Positions 13,331 through 24,505 are shown, counted from the stretch's first letter. The stretch: 64,000 nt of DNA from Tenrec ecaudatus (GCF_050624435.1 NC_134541.1:5777983-5841982); one strand, 5' to 3'. The notes: generated by a model not told the origin, from the letters alone. A program made the numbers and translations.

Positions 13331-13685
13331 TTTTTTTTTGTCCTGGGCCCACTGATTTATTAAATCTTTTAAGAGCATATTCTACTTTTAACTTCTTTTT
13401 TTAAGAACAAAGGTGGGGAATCCTGGCCTGAAGTCCAGCCCCAGACTGGCTAGATGCTCAGTCCCAGATGGCACTGGCATGTGACAAGCAGTCAGCCCAG
13501 CAGAGGGGCCAGTTGCTGATCAGATTCAAGTTCACAGCACGCGACAAGCCTTCCCTGGGACGTGGCGTCTGCCGGCCGTAGGGCCAGGGGTAGGCGTTCT
13601 CCTTCTGGGCCATCCTTAGAGGGGAGGGGGGCGGGGAGCAAGAGCTAGCCCTGCAGCTGCTTGCGTGGCCTCCGCAAACAACTGA
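13331..13685 (-). pseudogene. AURKB: Processed retrocopy with AURKB 5' end (aberrant transcript)
   Basis: The insert is flanked by a perfect 19-bp repeat (13312-13330 and 13686-13704) and has a T-run at its left end, so it is a minus-strand retrocopy. Reading it on the minus strand, an ATG near 13613 opens with MAQKENAYPWPYGRQT, which I recognise as the N-terminus of Aurora kinase B (mitotic chromosomal passenger kinase). After that the frame diverges from the kinase (PRPREGLSR...) and stops about 35 codons later. No kinase domain is present. The 3' part has aataaa shortly before the A-tail. This suggests a transcript with the AURKB start exon joined to an unrelated or cryptic terminal exon. 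The source of the 3' part is unknown. Confidence 0.65.
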
Positions 13686-13704
13686 CCCCCACTTCCCTTT
13701 TCTT
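13686..13704. repeat. TSD right, AURKB-type retrocopy
   Basis: Exact second copy of the 19-mer at 13312-13330. Confidence 0.9.
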
Positions 13705-13900
13705 CCTTATATTCATCCTTTTATGTTCCTTTCCCCAACTCCTCCTCTGTGGTCTACCATGTGCACCCCTGGTTTTGATCTGGTCTCTGCCATACTACAC
13801 AGTCTTCACCCCAGAAATGTTTGTATACAGTAGCTTTTTCCCCTATGCCACTTTTGCATTAAAAAAAGTTTTTTTTTAATTAAAAAAAAATTTTTAATAC

Positions 13901-16900
13901 TTACCTCAGCGGGCTCATGTTGTACTTGTCCTTTTGTGCCTGACTTACTTCGTTTAGCATGATTTCCTCCAGTTCTTCCCATGCCGCTATGTGCCTCATA
14001 CGTTCATCACTGCTTTTTAGTGATGCGTAGTACTCCATTGTATGTATATACCACAGTTTTTTAATCCAGTCATCAGTTGATAGAAATTTGGGTTGCTTCC
14101 AACTCCTTGCAATTGTGAACTGTGCCGCAATGAACATTGGAGCACAGATGTCTGGTCTTGGTTTGTTCCTTGCCTCTTCTGGGTATATGCCCAGTAGGGG
14201 GATTGCTGGGTCATATGGTAACTCTATTTCCATCTGTTTTAGGTATCGCCAGATTGATTTCCATAGTGGCTGTACATACTTACAGTCCCACCAGCAGTGG
14301 ATGAGAGTTCCTGTCTCCCCACAGCCCCTCCAACACTTGTTGCTTTCTGATTTTTTGAATTGGGCTACCTTTGAGGGTGTCAGGTGGTACCTCATTGTTG
14401 TTTTAATTTGCATTTCTCTTATGGATAAAGATCGGGAACATTTTCTCATATGTTTGTTGGACATTCGGATTTCTGTCCCTGTAAAATTTCTGTTCAAGTC
14501 CTTTGCCCACCTTTCAAGTGGGCTATTGGTTTTTTTCTTTTTGGAAGCTATCAGAGTATTGTAGATTTTAGTAATAAGACCTTTGTCTGATGTGTCATTG
14601 CTAAAGATGTTTTCCCAGTCTGTGGAATCTCTTATTACTCTCTTGGTGAATTCTTTAGATGTACACATGTGTTTTATCTTCAGTATATCCCATTTGTCGA
14701 TTTGTGCCTCCTCTGTGTTTGTGTCCTTCCCTATTTCTGATAGCCTGTGTATTCCCTGCACCAAAGTTCTCAAATTGGTCCCAATTCCCTCATTGATGGC
14801 CCTAATAGTTTGGGGTTTAACTTCAAGGTCTGTGATCCACCTTGAGTTTATTCTTGTGCATGGAGTGAGATAAGGGTCTTGCTTCATTTTTCTGCATGTG
14901 GATATCCATTTTTTCCAGCACCACTTGTTAAAGAGGGCATTGGCTTCCCATTTGATATATTTGGGGCCCTTATCAAAGATCAGCTGTGTGTATGTTGATG
15001 CTTTTATTTCTGGGTTTTCAGTTCTCTACCATTGGTCTGAGTATCTGTCATTGTACCAGTACCATGCAGTTTTGAGAACTGTGGCTGCATAGTATGTGCC
15101 AAAGTCAGGTAAAGCAAGCCCTCCCACGGTGTCCTTCTTCTTGAGGAGTTCTCTGCTAATTCTGGGTTTCTTCCCTCTCCATATGAAGTTGGTAATCAGT
15201 TTTTCCATTTCTTTGAAGAAAGATGATGGTAATTGTATCGGGATGGCATTAAACTTATATAGTGCTTTTGGCAGAACTGACATCTTAACTATATTAAGTC
15301 TCCCAATCCAAGAACATGGAATATTCTTCCATTTGTTCAGGTCGCTCTTGGTTTCTTGTAACAGTGTTCTATAGTTTTCCCTATATAGATCTTTTGTTTT
15401 TTTCAGTCAGGTGTATCCCTAGATATTTCAATTTGTGTTTGGCTATTGTGAAGGGTACCACCTTTTTGATATCTTCTTCTGTGGTCTTATCTGATGTGTA
15501 TAACAGTCCGATGGACTTCTGTTTGTTGATCTTGTATCCTGCCACTCTGCCAAACTCCTCTATTGCTTCCAGTACTCCCCTTGTGGAACTTTTGGGATTT
15601 TCCATATATAGAATCATATCATCTGCAAATAACGATAGTTTTACCTTTCCTTCCCCAGACGTATACCTTTGATGTCACTTCTTTGCCTTATGCTGTTAGC
15701 TAAAACCTCCAGCACGATATTAAATAGGAGTGCAGACAAGGGGCATCCTTGTCTGGTCCCCTTTTTCAGTGGGATTTTGTTAGTCTTTTGTCCATTGACT
15801 ACCACTTTGGCTGTTGGTTTTTCATATATAGCTTGTATTGTCTTGAGGAACTTTCCTTCCATTCCTATTTTCGCTAGTGTCTTAAACAGGAATTGGTGTT
15901 GGATGTTGTCGAATGCTTTTTCTGCGTCTATTGATATAATCACGTGATTCTTATTATTCGTCACATTGACATGAAAAAGTATACTAATGGTCTTTCGTAT
16001 GTTGAACCATCCCTGCATCCCTGGTATGAATCCCACTTGGTCATGGTGAATTATTTGTTTTATATACTTTTGTATTCTGTTGGCTAGTATTTTGTTAAGG
16101 ATTTTTGCATCAATGTTCATTAGGGATATTGGTCTGTAGTTCTCGATTCTTGTGGGATCCTTTCCCGGTTTGGGTATCAGAGTTATACTAGCTTCATAGA
16201 AGGAGTTTGGGAATTTGCCATCTTTTTCTATGTTCTGGAAAAGTTTGTGTAGGATTGATAATAGTTCTTCCCTGAATGCTTGGTAGAATTCTCCAGTGTA
16301 GCCATCTGGTCCAGGGGATTTTTTTGTTGGTAATCCCTTGATAGCCTTTTCTATTTCTTCTATTGCTATGGGTCTGTTGAGATTCTTGATGTCCGCCGAG
16401 GATAGTCTAGGGAGGGATTGTTTTTCCAGGAATTTGTCCATGTCTTCCAAATTGTTGAATTCATTGGAGTACAATCCTTCATGGTACTGTGTAACTATCC
16501 TTTTGATTTCATTAGGGTCTGTTGTAATGACCCCTCTTTCATCCCTTATTCTTGCTATTGAGATTTGTTCCCTCCTTTCTTTGGTTAGGTTTGCCAATGG
16601 TCTATCGATCCTGTTTATCCTTTCAAAGAACCAACTTTTAGCGATATTAATTTTTTCCATGGTTTTTTAATTTTCCCTCTCCTGAATCTCAGCCCTGATT
16701 TTTATCATTTCTTTTCTTTTGCTATTAGTAGGGTTGTCCTGCTGACTCTGCTCTAGTTTTTGTAAAATATGTGTCAGCGTATCAATCATGAGTCTCTCTT
16801 CCTTTCTTAGGTGTGCTTGTATTGCTATGAACCTTCCTCTGATGACTGCCTTTGCTGTGTCCCATAAGTTTTGGTATGTCGTGTGCTCATTTTCGTTGGT

Positions 16901-17726
16901 TTCTAGAAATTTCCTGATTTCGTCTCTGATCTGCACCAGTATGCACTCCTTTTGCTGTAGAAAGTTATTCATTCTCCAATTATTTGCTCTCATTTTCTTT
17001 GTCTTCTTTTTGTTGATTTCCAGTCTTATGGCACAGTGGTCAGAGAGAGAGGTCTGTATTATTTCAATGTGGTTAAATTTATGTAGATTTGCCTTATGCC
17101 CCAGCATGTGGTCTATCTTCGAATATGTGCCATGGGGACTTGAAAAGAATGTGAAAAATTTTTTATTTGGATGAAAAGCTCTGTAAATATCTATTAGGTC
17201 AAATTGTCTTAATTGTGGAGATTAGCTCCCTAGTCTCCTTGTTGAGTTTCTTTCCCTGTGATCTATCTTTCTCAGTGAGTGGTGTGTTGAAGTCGCCCAC
17301 TATAATTGTCGAGTCTGTGATTTCTTTCTTAATCTTTTGGAGTGTTTGGTTTACGTATTGAGCTGGTCTCTCATTCGGGGAATATATGCTTACAATGGTT
17401 AGTGGTTCATTGTCTATGATTCCCTTGAGCATTATATAGTGTCCCTCCTTATCTCTTTTTATGGTTTGCACTTTGAGGTCAATTTTATCCGAGATAAGGA
17501 TTGCAACCCCTGCTTTTTTTGTATTGCTGTTTACTTGGTAGGTCCTTCTCCAGCCTTTGATTCTCAGCCTATTTTTGTCTGTAGCCTTGAGATGTGTCTC
17601 CTGTAGGCAGCAAATTGATGGGTTGTGTTTTCTAAGCCATTCTGCTAGTCTCAGTCTTTTAATGCCTGAGTTCAGGCCATTGATATTCAGGGTTATTATC
17701 TCAATGTGCGGACTCTGTGATGCCAT
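13901..17726 (-). pseudogene. L1 ORF2 (endonuclease and reverse transcriptase), frameshifted
   Basis: The span of 3826 bases matches a normal L1 ORF2 of about 1275 codons. The N-terminal endonuclease is open at 17726-17199 (starts IEIITLNINGLNS; QETHLK; SIYSPN; VGDFNT). The next pieces are open at 17107-16667 and 16660-15641. The latter holds the RT domain ([72 protein letters not shown]). The catalytic FADDMILY lies across the break at about 15617. The C-terminal Cys-rich region is in the frame 14887-13901 (WRGCGETGTLIHCWWDC). At least four frame breaks or stops separate these pieces, so it is inactive, but all domains are recognisable and in order. Confidence 0.93.
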
Positions 17727-17769
17727 TTTATACCTTTTGTGTTGGGAGTTTTCCTACTTTCTTTTATCA

Positions 17770-18794
17770 TTAGTATGTGTTTTGTGTGTGTTTCATTCTT
17801 GACTTCTTTCCATCCTTAAGCCATGGCTTATTTGTGCTTGGTGAGTGTTGTTCTTCTGCCCATACTGAGTCGGTGAGGATCTTTTGTAAGGCTGGGTTTG
17901 TTGTAACGTATTTTTTTAGTTTTTCCTTGTCTGGGAAGACTTTTACTTCTCCATCGATCTTGATCGATAATTTGGCTGGGTTGAGTATTCTTGGATTTGC
18001 GTTGTTTTCCTTCAACTTTTCGAATATGTTACTCCACTCTCTCCATTTTTTCATAGTTTCTGCTGATAGGTCCGAACATATCCTTATGTGGTGACCTTTA
18101 TATGTGATTGCTTTTTTTGCCCTAGCTGCTCTCATGATTTTCTCCTTTTCCTCAAAGTTGGATAGTTTAACTATTATGTGCCTTGGTGTTTTCTTCTTGG
18201 GGTCCCGTCGTGCTGGTGTTCGTTCAGCCTCCTGGATGGTTGCTTGGTTTTCATTCATTAGGCTGGGGAAGTTTTCCTCCAAGAATTCTCTCGCTACTGT
18301 TGCAGATGACTTCTTTGTTGTGTCTTCTTCCGGTAGGCCAATAATTCTAATGTTGTTCCTCTTCATAGCATCAGACATAGCTCTTAGGTTTTCTTCGGCT
18401 TCTCTGATGCGCTTATTAGATTTTTGTTCACGTTTATTAAAGTCTGCTTTGTTGTCCTCCAAGACACTGATGCGGTTCTCTGATTCTTCCAGTCGATTCT
18501 CAAGGAACATGATTTTGCTATTGTTTTTCGTTATTTCCTCCCTAAGCTCCTGTATTTCCCTATCTCCTCTATGGTTTCATCCCTTTTCTGTATTGTTTCC
18601 TTCATATCCTGCATGACTCCAAGCAGCATTCTGAGAGTTTCTTTGTATGGCTTCTCAATGTCTGCTTCTTCTGTGTATGTTGCTATGTTCAGCACATCTT
18701 CTGCCTTTGTCTGTTGTTTCTCCTGTTTTTTCGTTGAGGTCGTTGGGGCTGATGGCTGTTTGCGTTGAATTGTTTTTGAGGGACCAGGTGCCAT
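17770..18794 (-). pseudogene. L1 ORF1 (RNA-binding protein), one frameshift
   Basis: The frame begins at an ATG at 18794 (MAPGPSKTIQRKQPS) and stays open to 18531. It then continues in another frame from about 18540 to the stop at 17770. A single-base indel near 18545 explains the break. The parts follow L1 ORF1p order: a basic N-terminus, a coiled coil (ENRLEESENRISVLEDN), an RRM start (RNNIRIIGLPE), and the C-terminal domain (PRHIIVKLSN, ARAKKAITYKGHHIRICSDLS). ORF1p is an RNA chaperone that coats L1 RNA in the cytoplasm. It lies 43 bases upstream of ORF2, the usual bicistronic arrangement. Confidence 0.92.
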
Positions 18795-19972
18795 TTTCTA
18801 GTCTCTCTCTGGAAGACTTATAGGAATGCTTCTTCGAACTGCCTACAGCTGATTTTGCTAGGTTATTAACCTACCACTTTATCTTCCTGTGGCTTCCCTA
18901 TCAGGGGAGTGCCCCAGATGGCAGGTCTGCTGCCTGCCCCAGTGTTGCAGGGGCTGGGCTTAAGTTCCTGCTATTGGTTTGAATATTGATAAGTGTTGGC
19001 TGAGCTGCCTTACATCCCCAGGTACACAGGCAGGAACTCCCTGGTGAGAAGTCAGAGGAGTATCCCCTGGAGAGCAAGCAGGCCTTTCCCTAGCCTTGAG
19101 CTATCTATGTAGGGTGGAGCTCACCTAGCTGGGTGTGGCCCAGGCGCAAATGCCCTAGGGCAATGGGAGTGTCCCGTAAGTCTGCAATGGAGTGTGAGAG
19201 AGCAGTTCAGGAACAAGAGGGGGAGCAAAATTAAACAGTGAGACCGGACTGTGCTGGGGTACAGGGAAGCGAGGGAAGGAAAAGCAACTATGCAGCTGAG
19301 TCCCACTCCCTGCCTGTGGACCTGCAAGGGCCCACTCCCTGCCCCAAGCCCCAGCGGCAACCCGCAGCTGAGCCCCAAGAAGAGTCACAAGAAAGCTGCT
19401 GAGCAGCCCCCAGAGAAGTGGGGGTACAGAGAGCAGAGATGTTAACCGGCACCACAGTGTAGCTGAAGCTTGATCCCTGCCTATGGAGCTGTGGGGGATT
19501 GGGTTCAGTCCCTGCTCAGCCCACACGGTGCGGCAAGCTGTGGCTGTGCCCCGAAAAAGCCCCTGCGCAGCCCTCCAAGGCTGCATGGGAATATAGAGCA
19601 GAGAGGCAAATAGAAGCAACAATGCAGCTGAACACCAATCCCTGCCGGTGGAGCCTCAAGGGCCCTGTCCCTGCCTTGAGGCAGGCAGGGGAAAACTGTG
19701 GCTGGGCCGAGGCCAAGCCCTGCTACAGGCTCCAAATGGTCCCGGCTTGGGCAGACAAAGCGGCTAGGCTTGGGTTGAGCCCCAGCCGGCTTCCACTGAG
19801 GTAAGCCAAAAGCCCCCAGCCCCTCAAAACCCCATGGATCTGAGCCTACTTATCTTTATGATGCGCCTCCTGCGATCCAGTAGCGTTGAATTTCCCTCTG
19901 AGCAACTCTCCTGGGCTGGATTCTGCGGATTCCCTCTGGTATGTGTTACTCCGTCGCCATCTTCCCGGAAGT
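18795..19972 (-). promoter_or_regulatory. L1 5' UTR with internal promoter region
   Basis: About 1.18 kb of GC-rich sequence from the 5' start (acttccgggaagatggcgac on the minus strand) to the ORF1 ATG. L1 5' UTRs carry an internal pol II promoter. The start has a CTTCCGG (ETS-like) and AAGATGGC (YY1-like) word, as in other L1s. Three repeated units are visible at its upstream half. Confidence 0.75.
19290..19790 (-). repeat. Three ~166-bp monomers in L1 5' UTR
   Basis: The word gcagctga/gtagctga followed by ccctgcc(t/g)gtgga... starts at 19292, 19459 and 19624, at intervals of 167 and 165 bases. Each unit also holds a cctgc..cagccc and a ctgtggctg(t/g) type word. This resembles the tandem-monomer promoters of some rodent L1s. 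Confidence 0.65.
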
Positions 19973-20833
19973 CTTTTTTTTAACATTTTATTAGGGACTC
20001 ATACAACTCTTATCACAATCCATACATATACATACATCAATTGTATAATGCACATCTGTACATTCTTTGCCCTAATCATTTTCAAAGCATTTGCTCTCCA
20101 CTTATGCCCTTTGAATCAGGTCCTCTTTTATCCCCTCCCTCCCCGCTCGCCCCTCCCTCATGAGCCCTTGGTAATTTATAAATTATTATTTTGTCATATC
20201 TTGCCCTATCCGGCATCTCCCTTCACCCCCTTTCTGTTGTCCGTCCCCCAGGGAGGAGGTCACATGTAGATCCTTGTAATTGGTTCCCCCTTTCCAACCC
20301 ACTCACCCTCCACCCTCCCTCCCAGTATTGCCCCTCACACGCCTGGTCCTGAAGGTACCCACCCTGGATTCCCTGTGCCTCCAGCTCCTATATGCACCAG
20401 TGTACAACCTCTGCTCTATCCAGACTTGCAAGGTAGAATTCGGATGATGGTAGTTGGGTTGGAGGAAGCATTTAGGAACTGGGGGAAAGCTGTATTCTTC
20501 ATTGGTGCTACATCACACCCTGACTGACTCATCTCCTCCTCTAGACCCCTCTGTGAGGGGATTCCAGTGGCCGACAAATGGGCTTTGGGTCTCCACTCTG
20601 CACTTGTCCCTTCATTCACTATGGTAAGATTTTTTTTTATAATGCCTTATACCTGATCCCTTTGACACCTCATGATTGCACTGGCTGGTGTGCTTCTTCC
20701 ATGTGGGCTTTGTTGCTTCTGAGCTAGATGGCCGCTTGTTGACCTTCAAGTCTTTAAGACCCCAGACACTATCTCTTTTGATAGCCAGGCACCATCAGTT
20801 TTCTTCACCACCTTTGCTTATGCACCCATTTGG
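19973..20833 (-). mobile_element. L1 3' UTR copy abutting the 5' end of the full-length L1
   Basis: Starts with ttttttttaacattttattagggactc directly at the 5' end of the near full-length L1 and runs to cacctttgcttatgcacccatttg. Read on the minus strand, the order is L1 3' end, A-tract, then L1 5' start: two same-direction L1s head to tail, the second placed in the A-tract of the first. Confidence 0.88.
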
Positions 20834-20835
20834 AG

Positions 20836-21570
20836 TACTTAGGAATTTTGGACGCTTCCGAGGCACTTCAACCTGAGAGTCACGACCCAGTGCAAGAGAT
20901 TCAGGAGTCCTGCCCGGATGAAGCAAAGATGGTAGGCTGGGAGGAAGCTTATGCATCCTTAGCAGCAAAAGTGAGGGAGATGCGAGTCAAGTTAATAGAA
21001 AGACACTCTCTGATAGAGTCCCAGGAATGGGAGCCAAAACTTACTGGGGCCAAAGTATTTCAGAGGCCTCAGAGTGCATTCAGTGAAAAGAATCCTTTTC
21101 TAGAAGACTTGCCAGTTGTAGCATCAGTTGTGACTAGGGCTCCAGGAAAGGATCTAGGCTTAGTGCTGCAGTACCTGCTGCAGCAGAACGAGGAGAGGGT
21201 GTAGGGGAGTTCAGTATGATGTTTCCTGTGATTGAGCGTCAGGATGTCCAGGGTAATCTGGTCAGATATCATACTCCAATTCCTTTCAAACAGCTAAAAG
21301 AACTCAAGGTTGCTTGTGCCCAATATGGCCCAATCACTCCTTTCACTCAATATTTATTAAATATACTTTCACGTCGCAGCGCTTGCCCCCGCAGAATGGA
21401 AACAATTGGCTTTGAAAATGCAAATACTGTCTGCCAGGCAGCGCTGAGACCTTTTAGAAAAAAGGGCAACCTGTCCGATTATATCAGACTATGCTCGGCA
21501 TTGGACCTTCCTTCACTCAGGGGCTTGTTATAGCAGCTGCTTTGCAAGGAAAAACTGTAAAGGAGGGTTA
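20836..21570 (+). pseudogene. ERV A gag (betaretrovirus-like), partial
   Basis: The open stretch 20830-21204 and the next frame 21216-21533 align with gag of ERV B (33395-33800) and with the betaretroviral capsid. Visible pieces are QESCPDEAKMVGWEEAYASLA, a capsid helix LKELKVACAQYGPITPFT, and the capsid end [21 protein letters not shown] region of capsid between these two is missing (about 21390). Stops lie at 21202 and 21532. Gag forms the virion core; here it is broken. The reading breaks off into a pol fragment at about 21570. Confidence 0.85.
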
Positions 21571-21795
21571 CTGATACTATGGAGCTTATGGGAGCCCTGC
21601 AGCCCGGGCTTCCTTCCCCCTCTGCTATTCCAGACAATATACATAAGATCATTTTAGGCTTAAAAGATTGATTTTACACCATCCCCTTGGATCCAAATGA
21701 CTGTAAAGGATTTGCCTTTAGTGTTTCTTCCACCAACTTCAAAGAGCCTATGAAAAGATATCATTGGCTTGCTTTGACTCGTGGCATGACCCCGA
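21571..21795 (+). pseudogene. ERV A, short pol RT fragment between deletion junctions
   Basis: Translation shows only the first part of a class II reverse transcriptase (GALQPGLPSPSAIP, then a stop, then YTIPLDPNDCKGFAFSVSST and NFKEPMKRYHWL). The catalytic YMDD part, protease, RNase H and integrase are absent. Sequence jumps to env at about 21795. ERV B has the same two junctions (34270 and 34500). Confidence 0.85.
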
Positions 21796-23229
21796 CCCAG
21801 AATTAATATGGGGCGAGGGCATGTTTGTATTTTTTACACAAGATGCTGATAGAGCGCGGTGGCTGCCAGAACGGGTGGTGCGGTTTGCAAACCTTGCAGA
21901 TGGTAATTTGCCTCGGAGTGCTTCTGGGGACATCACACAGTGAGCAGTACTAGGCTTATGTTCCTCTTCCACCACTCTTACATCCTGCTGTCTGGGAAGG
22001 TCTGGAAATCACGGTGTGGGTTAATGATTCACACTGTCCCTGTACAAGGTGAAGGAAATGTAATCTCATCCATTCCACAATCTTTTTCTCCTTGTGGACT
22101 AGAGACTCAAAAGAATAATAGAACTATATTGTGGAGATCATGTCTCATGGACAAGCCTATCCGGTATAACATCACAAAAGAGAGATATATCATCAATTTG
22201 CTCGGCAACCAGGACAGTACTAAACAAAATTACTGCTGAGTGGACAATAGGGGCTGCTTTTGGGGACGCGAAGCTTATGTGCCCTTCCTCCAGACCGCAG
22301 GGAAACGTTACTGCCTGCGTACCATCGCCTTATTTTTGGCAGGGAATATTACTGTAGCTCATGATGATTCTAAGTTTTGTAATAATTGTAATTTGTCTAA
22401 TTGTGTTATCTGGACCCCTGAAGGTATTGCCGTTGCCATTTTGTATCAACCTTTTTTTATACTGCCAGTGAATATAACTGGGCCTTGGTATTCACAAAGA
22501 GGGTTACAGGTATTAGAAGAGATTGAAAAAGCATTAACCAGACCTAACCGCTTTGTGGGTTTGCTCATAGCGAGTATTTTAGCTATATGCAGTTTAGTTG
22601 CTACTGCTACTACTGAAGCAATTGAGCTTTTACAAAACATACAAATTGCCCACTTTGTAAATGAATTATCCAAAAATGTGACAAATGTGTTGGTAACTCA
22701 AGAAGATATAGACATGAAGTTAGAACACAAAGTAAATGCTCTTTATGACATGGTCATCTATATAGGAGACGAGGTGCAGGGGCTTAAGGCCACGTCTAGT
22801 CTACAGTACCATGCTATATTTGCATGGATCTGTGTTACACCTAAACAGTACAACAGCAGTCAGCATAGCTGGATTAAAGTGAAGAATCATCTTCAAGGTG
22901 TTTGGCACAATGCTAATGAGTTTTTAGATTTATTACCACTCCATCAAGAAATATTAGCCATAAAAGATGTTAAGCCTCTTGATTTTGATGCCCCTAAGGT
23001 TGCTGAGGATTGGCTCCAGCATTTTCGAGATGTTTTCCCTTCGTTAGGAAATCTCAGAGGCCTACCTCACATGCTTATGTCCATGATCACAGAAGGAGTG
23101 TGTGTATTGTTGATCTTATGCATCATCCCTATGTTACAGCGCATGGTTATGGTTGAATTATTGGCCCTAAGAACAAAGCTTCATGAAGTGCATCTGTGCA
23201 CTTTGCTCCCTCCCCGAACAGGGGTATGA
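21796..23229 (+). pseudogene. ERV A env (class II), 3' part open for 329 codons
   Basis: The surface-subunit part (21796-22239) is broken by several frame changes and a TGA at 22237. From 22240 to the TGA at 23227 a single frame is open. It contains the end of SU, a hydrophobic fusion-peptide-like run (FVGLLIASILAICSLVATAT), a heptad region, ICVTPKQYN (a conserved betaretroviral TM word), and a membrane-spanning segment near residues 277-300. The long frame starts at GTG, not ATG; the first in-frame ATG is about 160 codons in, so a complete protein is unlikely. It has no intact SU cleavage site that I can see. It is a pseudogene with an unusually well-kept TM half. Confidence 0.85.
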
Positions 23230-23404
23230 GGCAGAGGCTGGTTAGTCAAAGATGGGTAAGATCGAGTCTGAGTCTCCCAACCTAAGACAGATCATAGTCA
23301 CCTGGAGGACTGTGACTGATGATGGGGAAGGGTGATTTCAGGACTTGACAACCTAAGACAGGCACAGTCATCTGCTGATGTTCTGAGTAAAAACATCTTC
23401 AGTA

Positions 23405-23420
23405 AATAAAAAGGGGGAGA
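23405..23420 (+). other. Polypurine tract of ERV A
   Basis: aataaaaagggggaga lies directly before the LTR start at 23421. It primes plus-strand synthesis in retroviruses. Confidence 0.8.
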
Positions 23421-23811
23421 TATTGAAGGCCATTAAGACTCAGCCTTGAAACGGCTGAGAATTCTCATGACCTATGTGTCAGTCTTTGCTGATTTCTCGT
23501 GACTTTACGTTTTGAACAGACTGTTAAAATCAAGGACAAGAAAGTATTCAAGGTCTGGGAAAAGGGGTTGTTTAATTTTCTCAAGGATGTCTGGCTTGGC
23601 AGAAGATAGAGTTGCTATGTGTATCAAATGTGCTTGCTTAACAATGAGATAATTAACCCCGGGTTGTTTCTGCATGGATAGAGTGTGTAGAATAAACTCG
23701 GGTGCTTCAGTCCATCAGACTGTTGCCCTCCCAGTACTTTCTGTCTCTCTTCTTTTCCTTAATCCTCACTCCCCCTTTCAGGATTGTTCGACTCGTTGGC
23801 TGGCTCCGACA
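23421..23811 (+). mobile_element. 3' LTR of ERV A (LTR type 1)
   Basis: 391 bases from tattgaaggccattaag to ggctccgaca (start TA in place of TG, end CA). It contains gaataaactcg before the R-like cttcagtccatcagactgttg. A type 1 LTR fragment is also found in ERV B at 35638. No matching 5' LTR is present near 10.5 kb. Confidence 0.82.
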
Positions 23812-24384
23812 GTTCCCTAGGAGTGCCATGTAGGCTGAGCTTCATGCTGCTGGTACAATCCTGTGCTCATGCACACTTGACTTAGAGGGACAGCCTGGAA
23901 AAGCAAAGCAGGCTCCCCAACCTCTCAGTGGCCCTTTACCTGCACATCCAGCTGTGGTCACTTTTCCTATGTGGCCACCTTCCTCCTTTTGAATCCACAG
24001 TAGTAGCAAGCTCTCATCCTGCTCACAAGGAGAACCCTGATGGATTCGCAGACTGGACTATGACCCAGAAGGAGAAAGCCCCTCTGAGTTACTAGAGATA
24101 GAAATATTGACCGGGAGAGTCCAGGAAATGAGTTTATGAATAGGGATTTACAGGCTTGGACAGGTCTGCTGCTTCCAGTGGTGGGAGGGAAGGGAGATAA
24201 CAGACAACGGCCCCTACTGCCCAGCTCAATAGTTTTGATGCAGCTGTTACTAGGGGGTCTGATTAATAGACAATATTTCTTCAGGAAAAGGGACTGGATT
24301 TCAGCCAAGGGGATGCTTGCTTCTATTCCATCCAGATAGGCCTAGGTTCAAGGTAGTGTGGATACAGACCCAACCAGCAGGGAG
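23812..24384. other. No recognisable gene
   Basis: Flanking sequence of ERV A. No coding signature or repeat I can name. Confidence 0.4.
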
Positions 24385-24505
24385 CTCAAACTCAGCCAAT
24401 TCCGACTCACAGCCATCCTGTAAGACAGATGAGATTTGCCCCTGTGGGTTTCTGAGACTAAATCTTTACAGGAGTAGAACGCTTCATTTTTCTCCCAAAA
24501 GAGGG
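24385..24505 (-). mobile_element. AfroSINE, reverse orientation
   Basis: cagccaattccgactcacagc, then cccctgtgggtttctgagactaaatctttacaggag, then tttttctccc, which is the reversed AfroSINE tail and body. A mixed T/G homopolymer (24511-24532) follows. Confidence 0.75.

Larger units (their letters stand above)
10885..13900 (-). other. L1 3' UTR (about 3 kb)
   Basis: The non-coding stretch between the ORF2 stop and the AATAAA-containing terminus (ttttattagggactcatac on +). The same sequence makes up nearly all other L1 fragments in this window, so it is a genuine family-wide 3' UTR and not a local insertion. It includes a tandem duplication, a (TA)n tract and a nested AURKB-derived retrocopy. The apparent 277-aa ORF at 10812-11645 on + is a chance reading through this UTR. 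Confidence 0.85.
10877..19972 (-). mobile_element. Near full-length LINE-1 retrotransposon
   Basis: The minus-strand order is 5' UTR (19972-18795), ORF1, ORF2, a very long 3' UTR (13900-10885) and an A-tail (T-run at 10877-10884). The 5' end reads acttccgggaagatggcgacgg, a classic L1 start, so it is not 5'-truncated. Excluding a nested 374-base retrocopy it is about 8.7 kb, longer than typical primate or rodent L1 because of the 3' UTR. Both ORFs carry frameshifts and stops, so it cannot move autonomously, but decay is light. It sits in ERV A and abuts another L1 3' end at its 5' side. Confidence 0.92.

Noticed and set aside
14088-18616. Several ORFs of 90-170 codons on +
   Set aside because: They are shadows of L1 ORF1/ORF2 on the opposite strand.
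22240-23229. Functional syncytin-like envelope gene
   Set aside because: Opens with GTG after a stop, has no ATG for about 160 codons, and the SU half is frameshifted.
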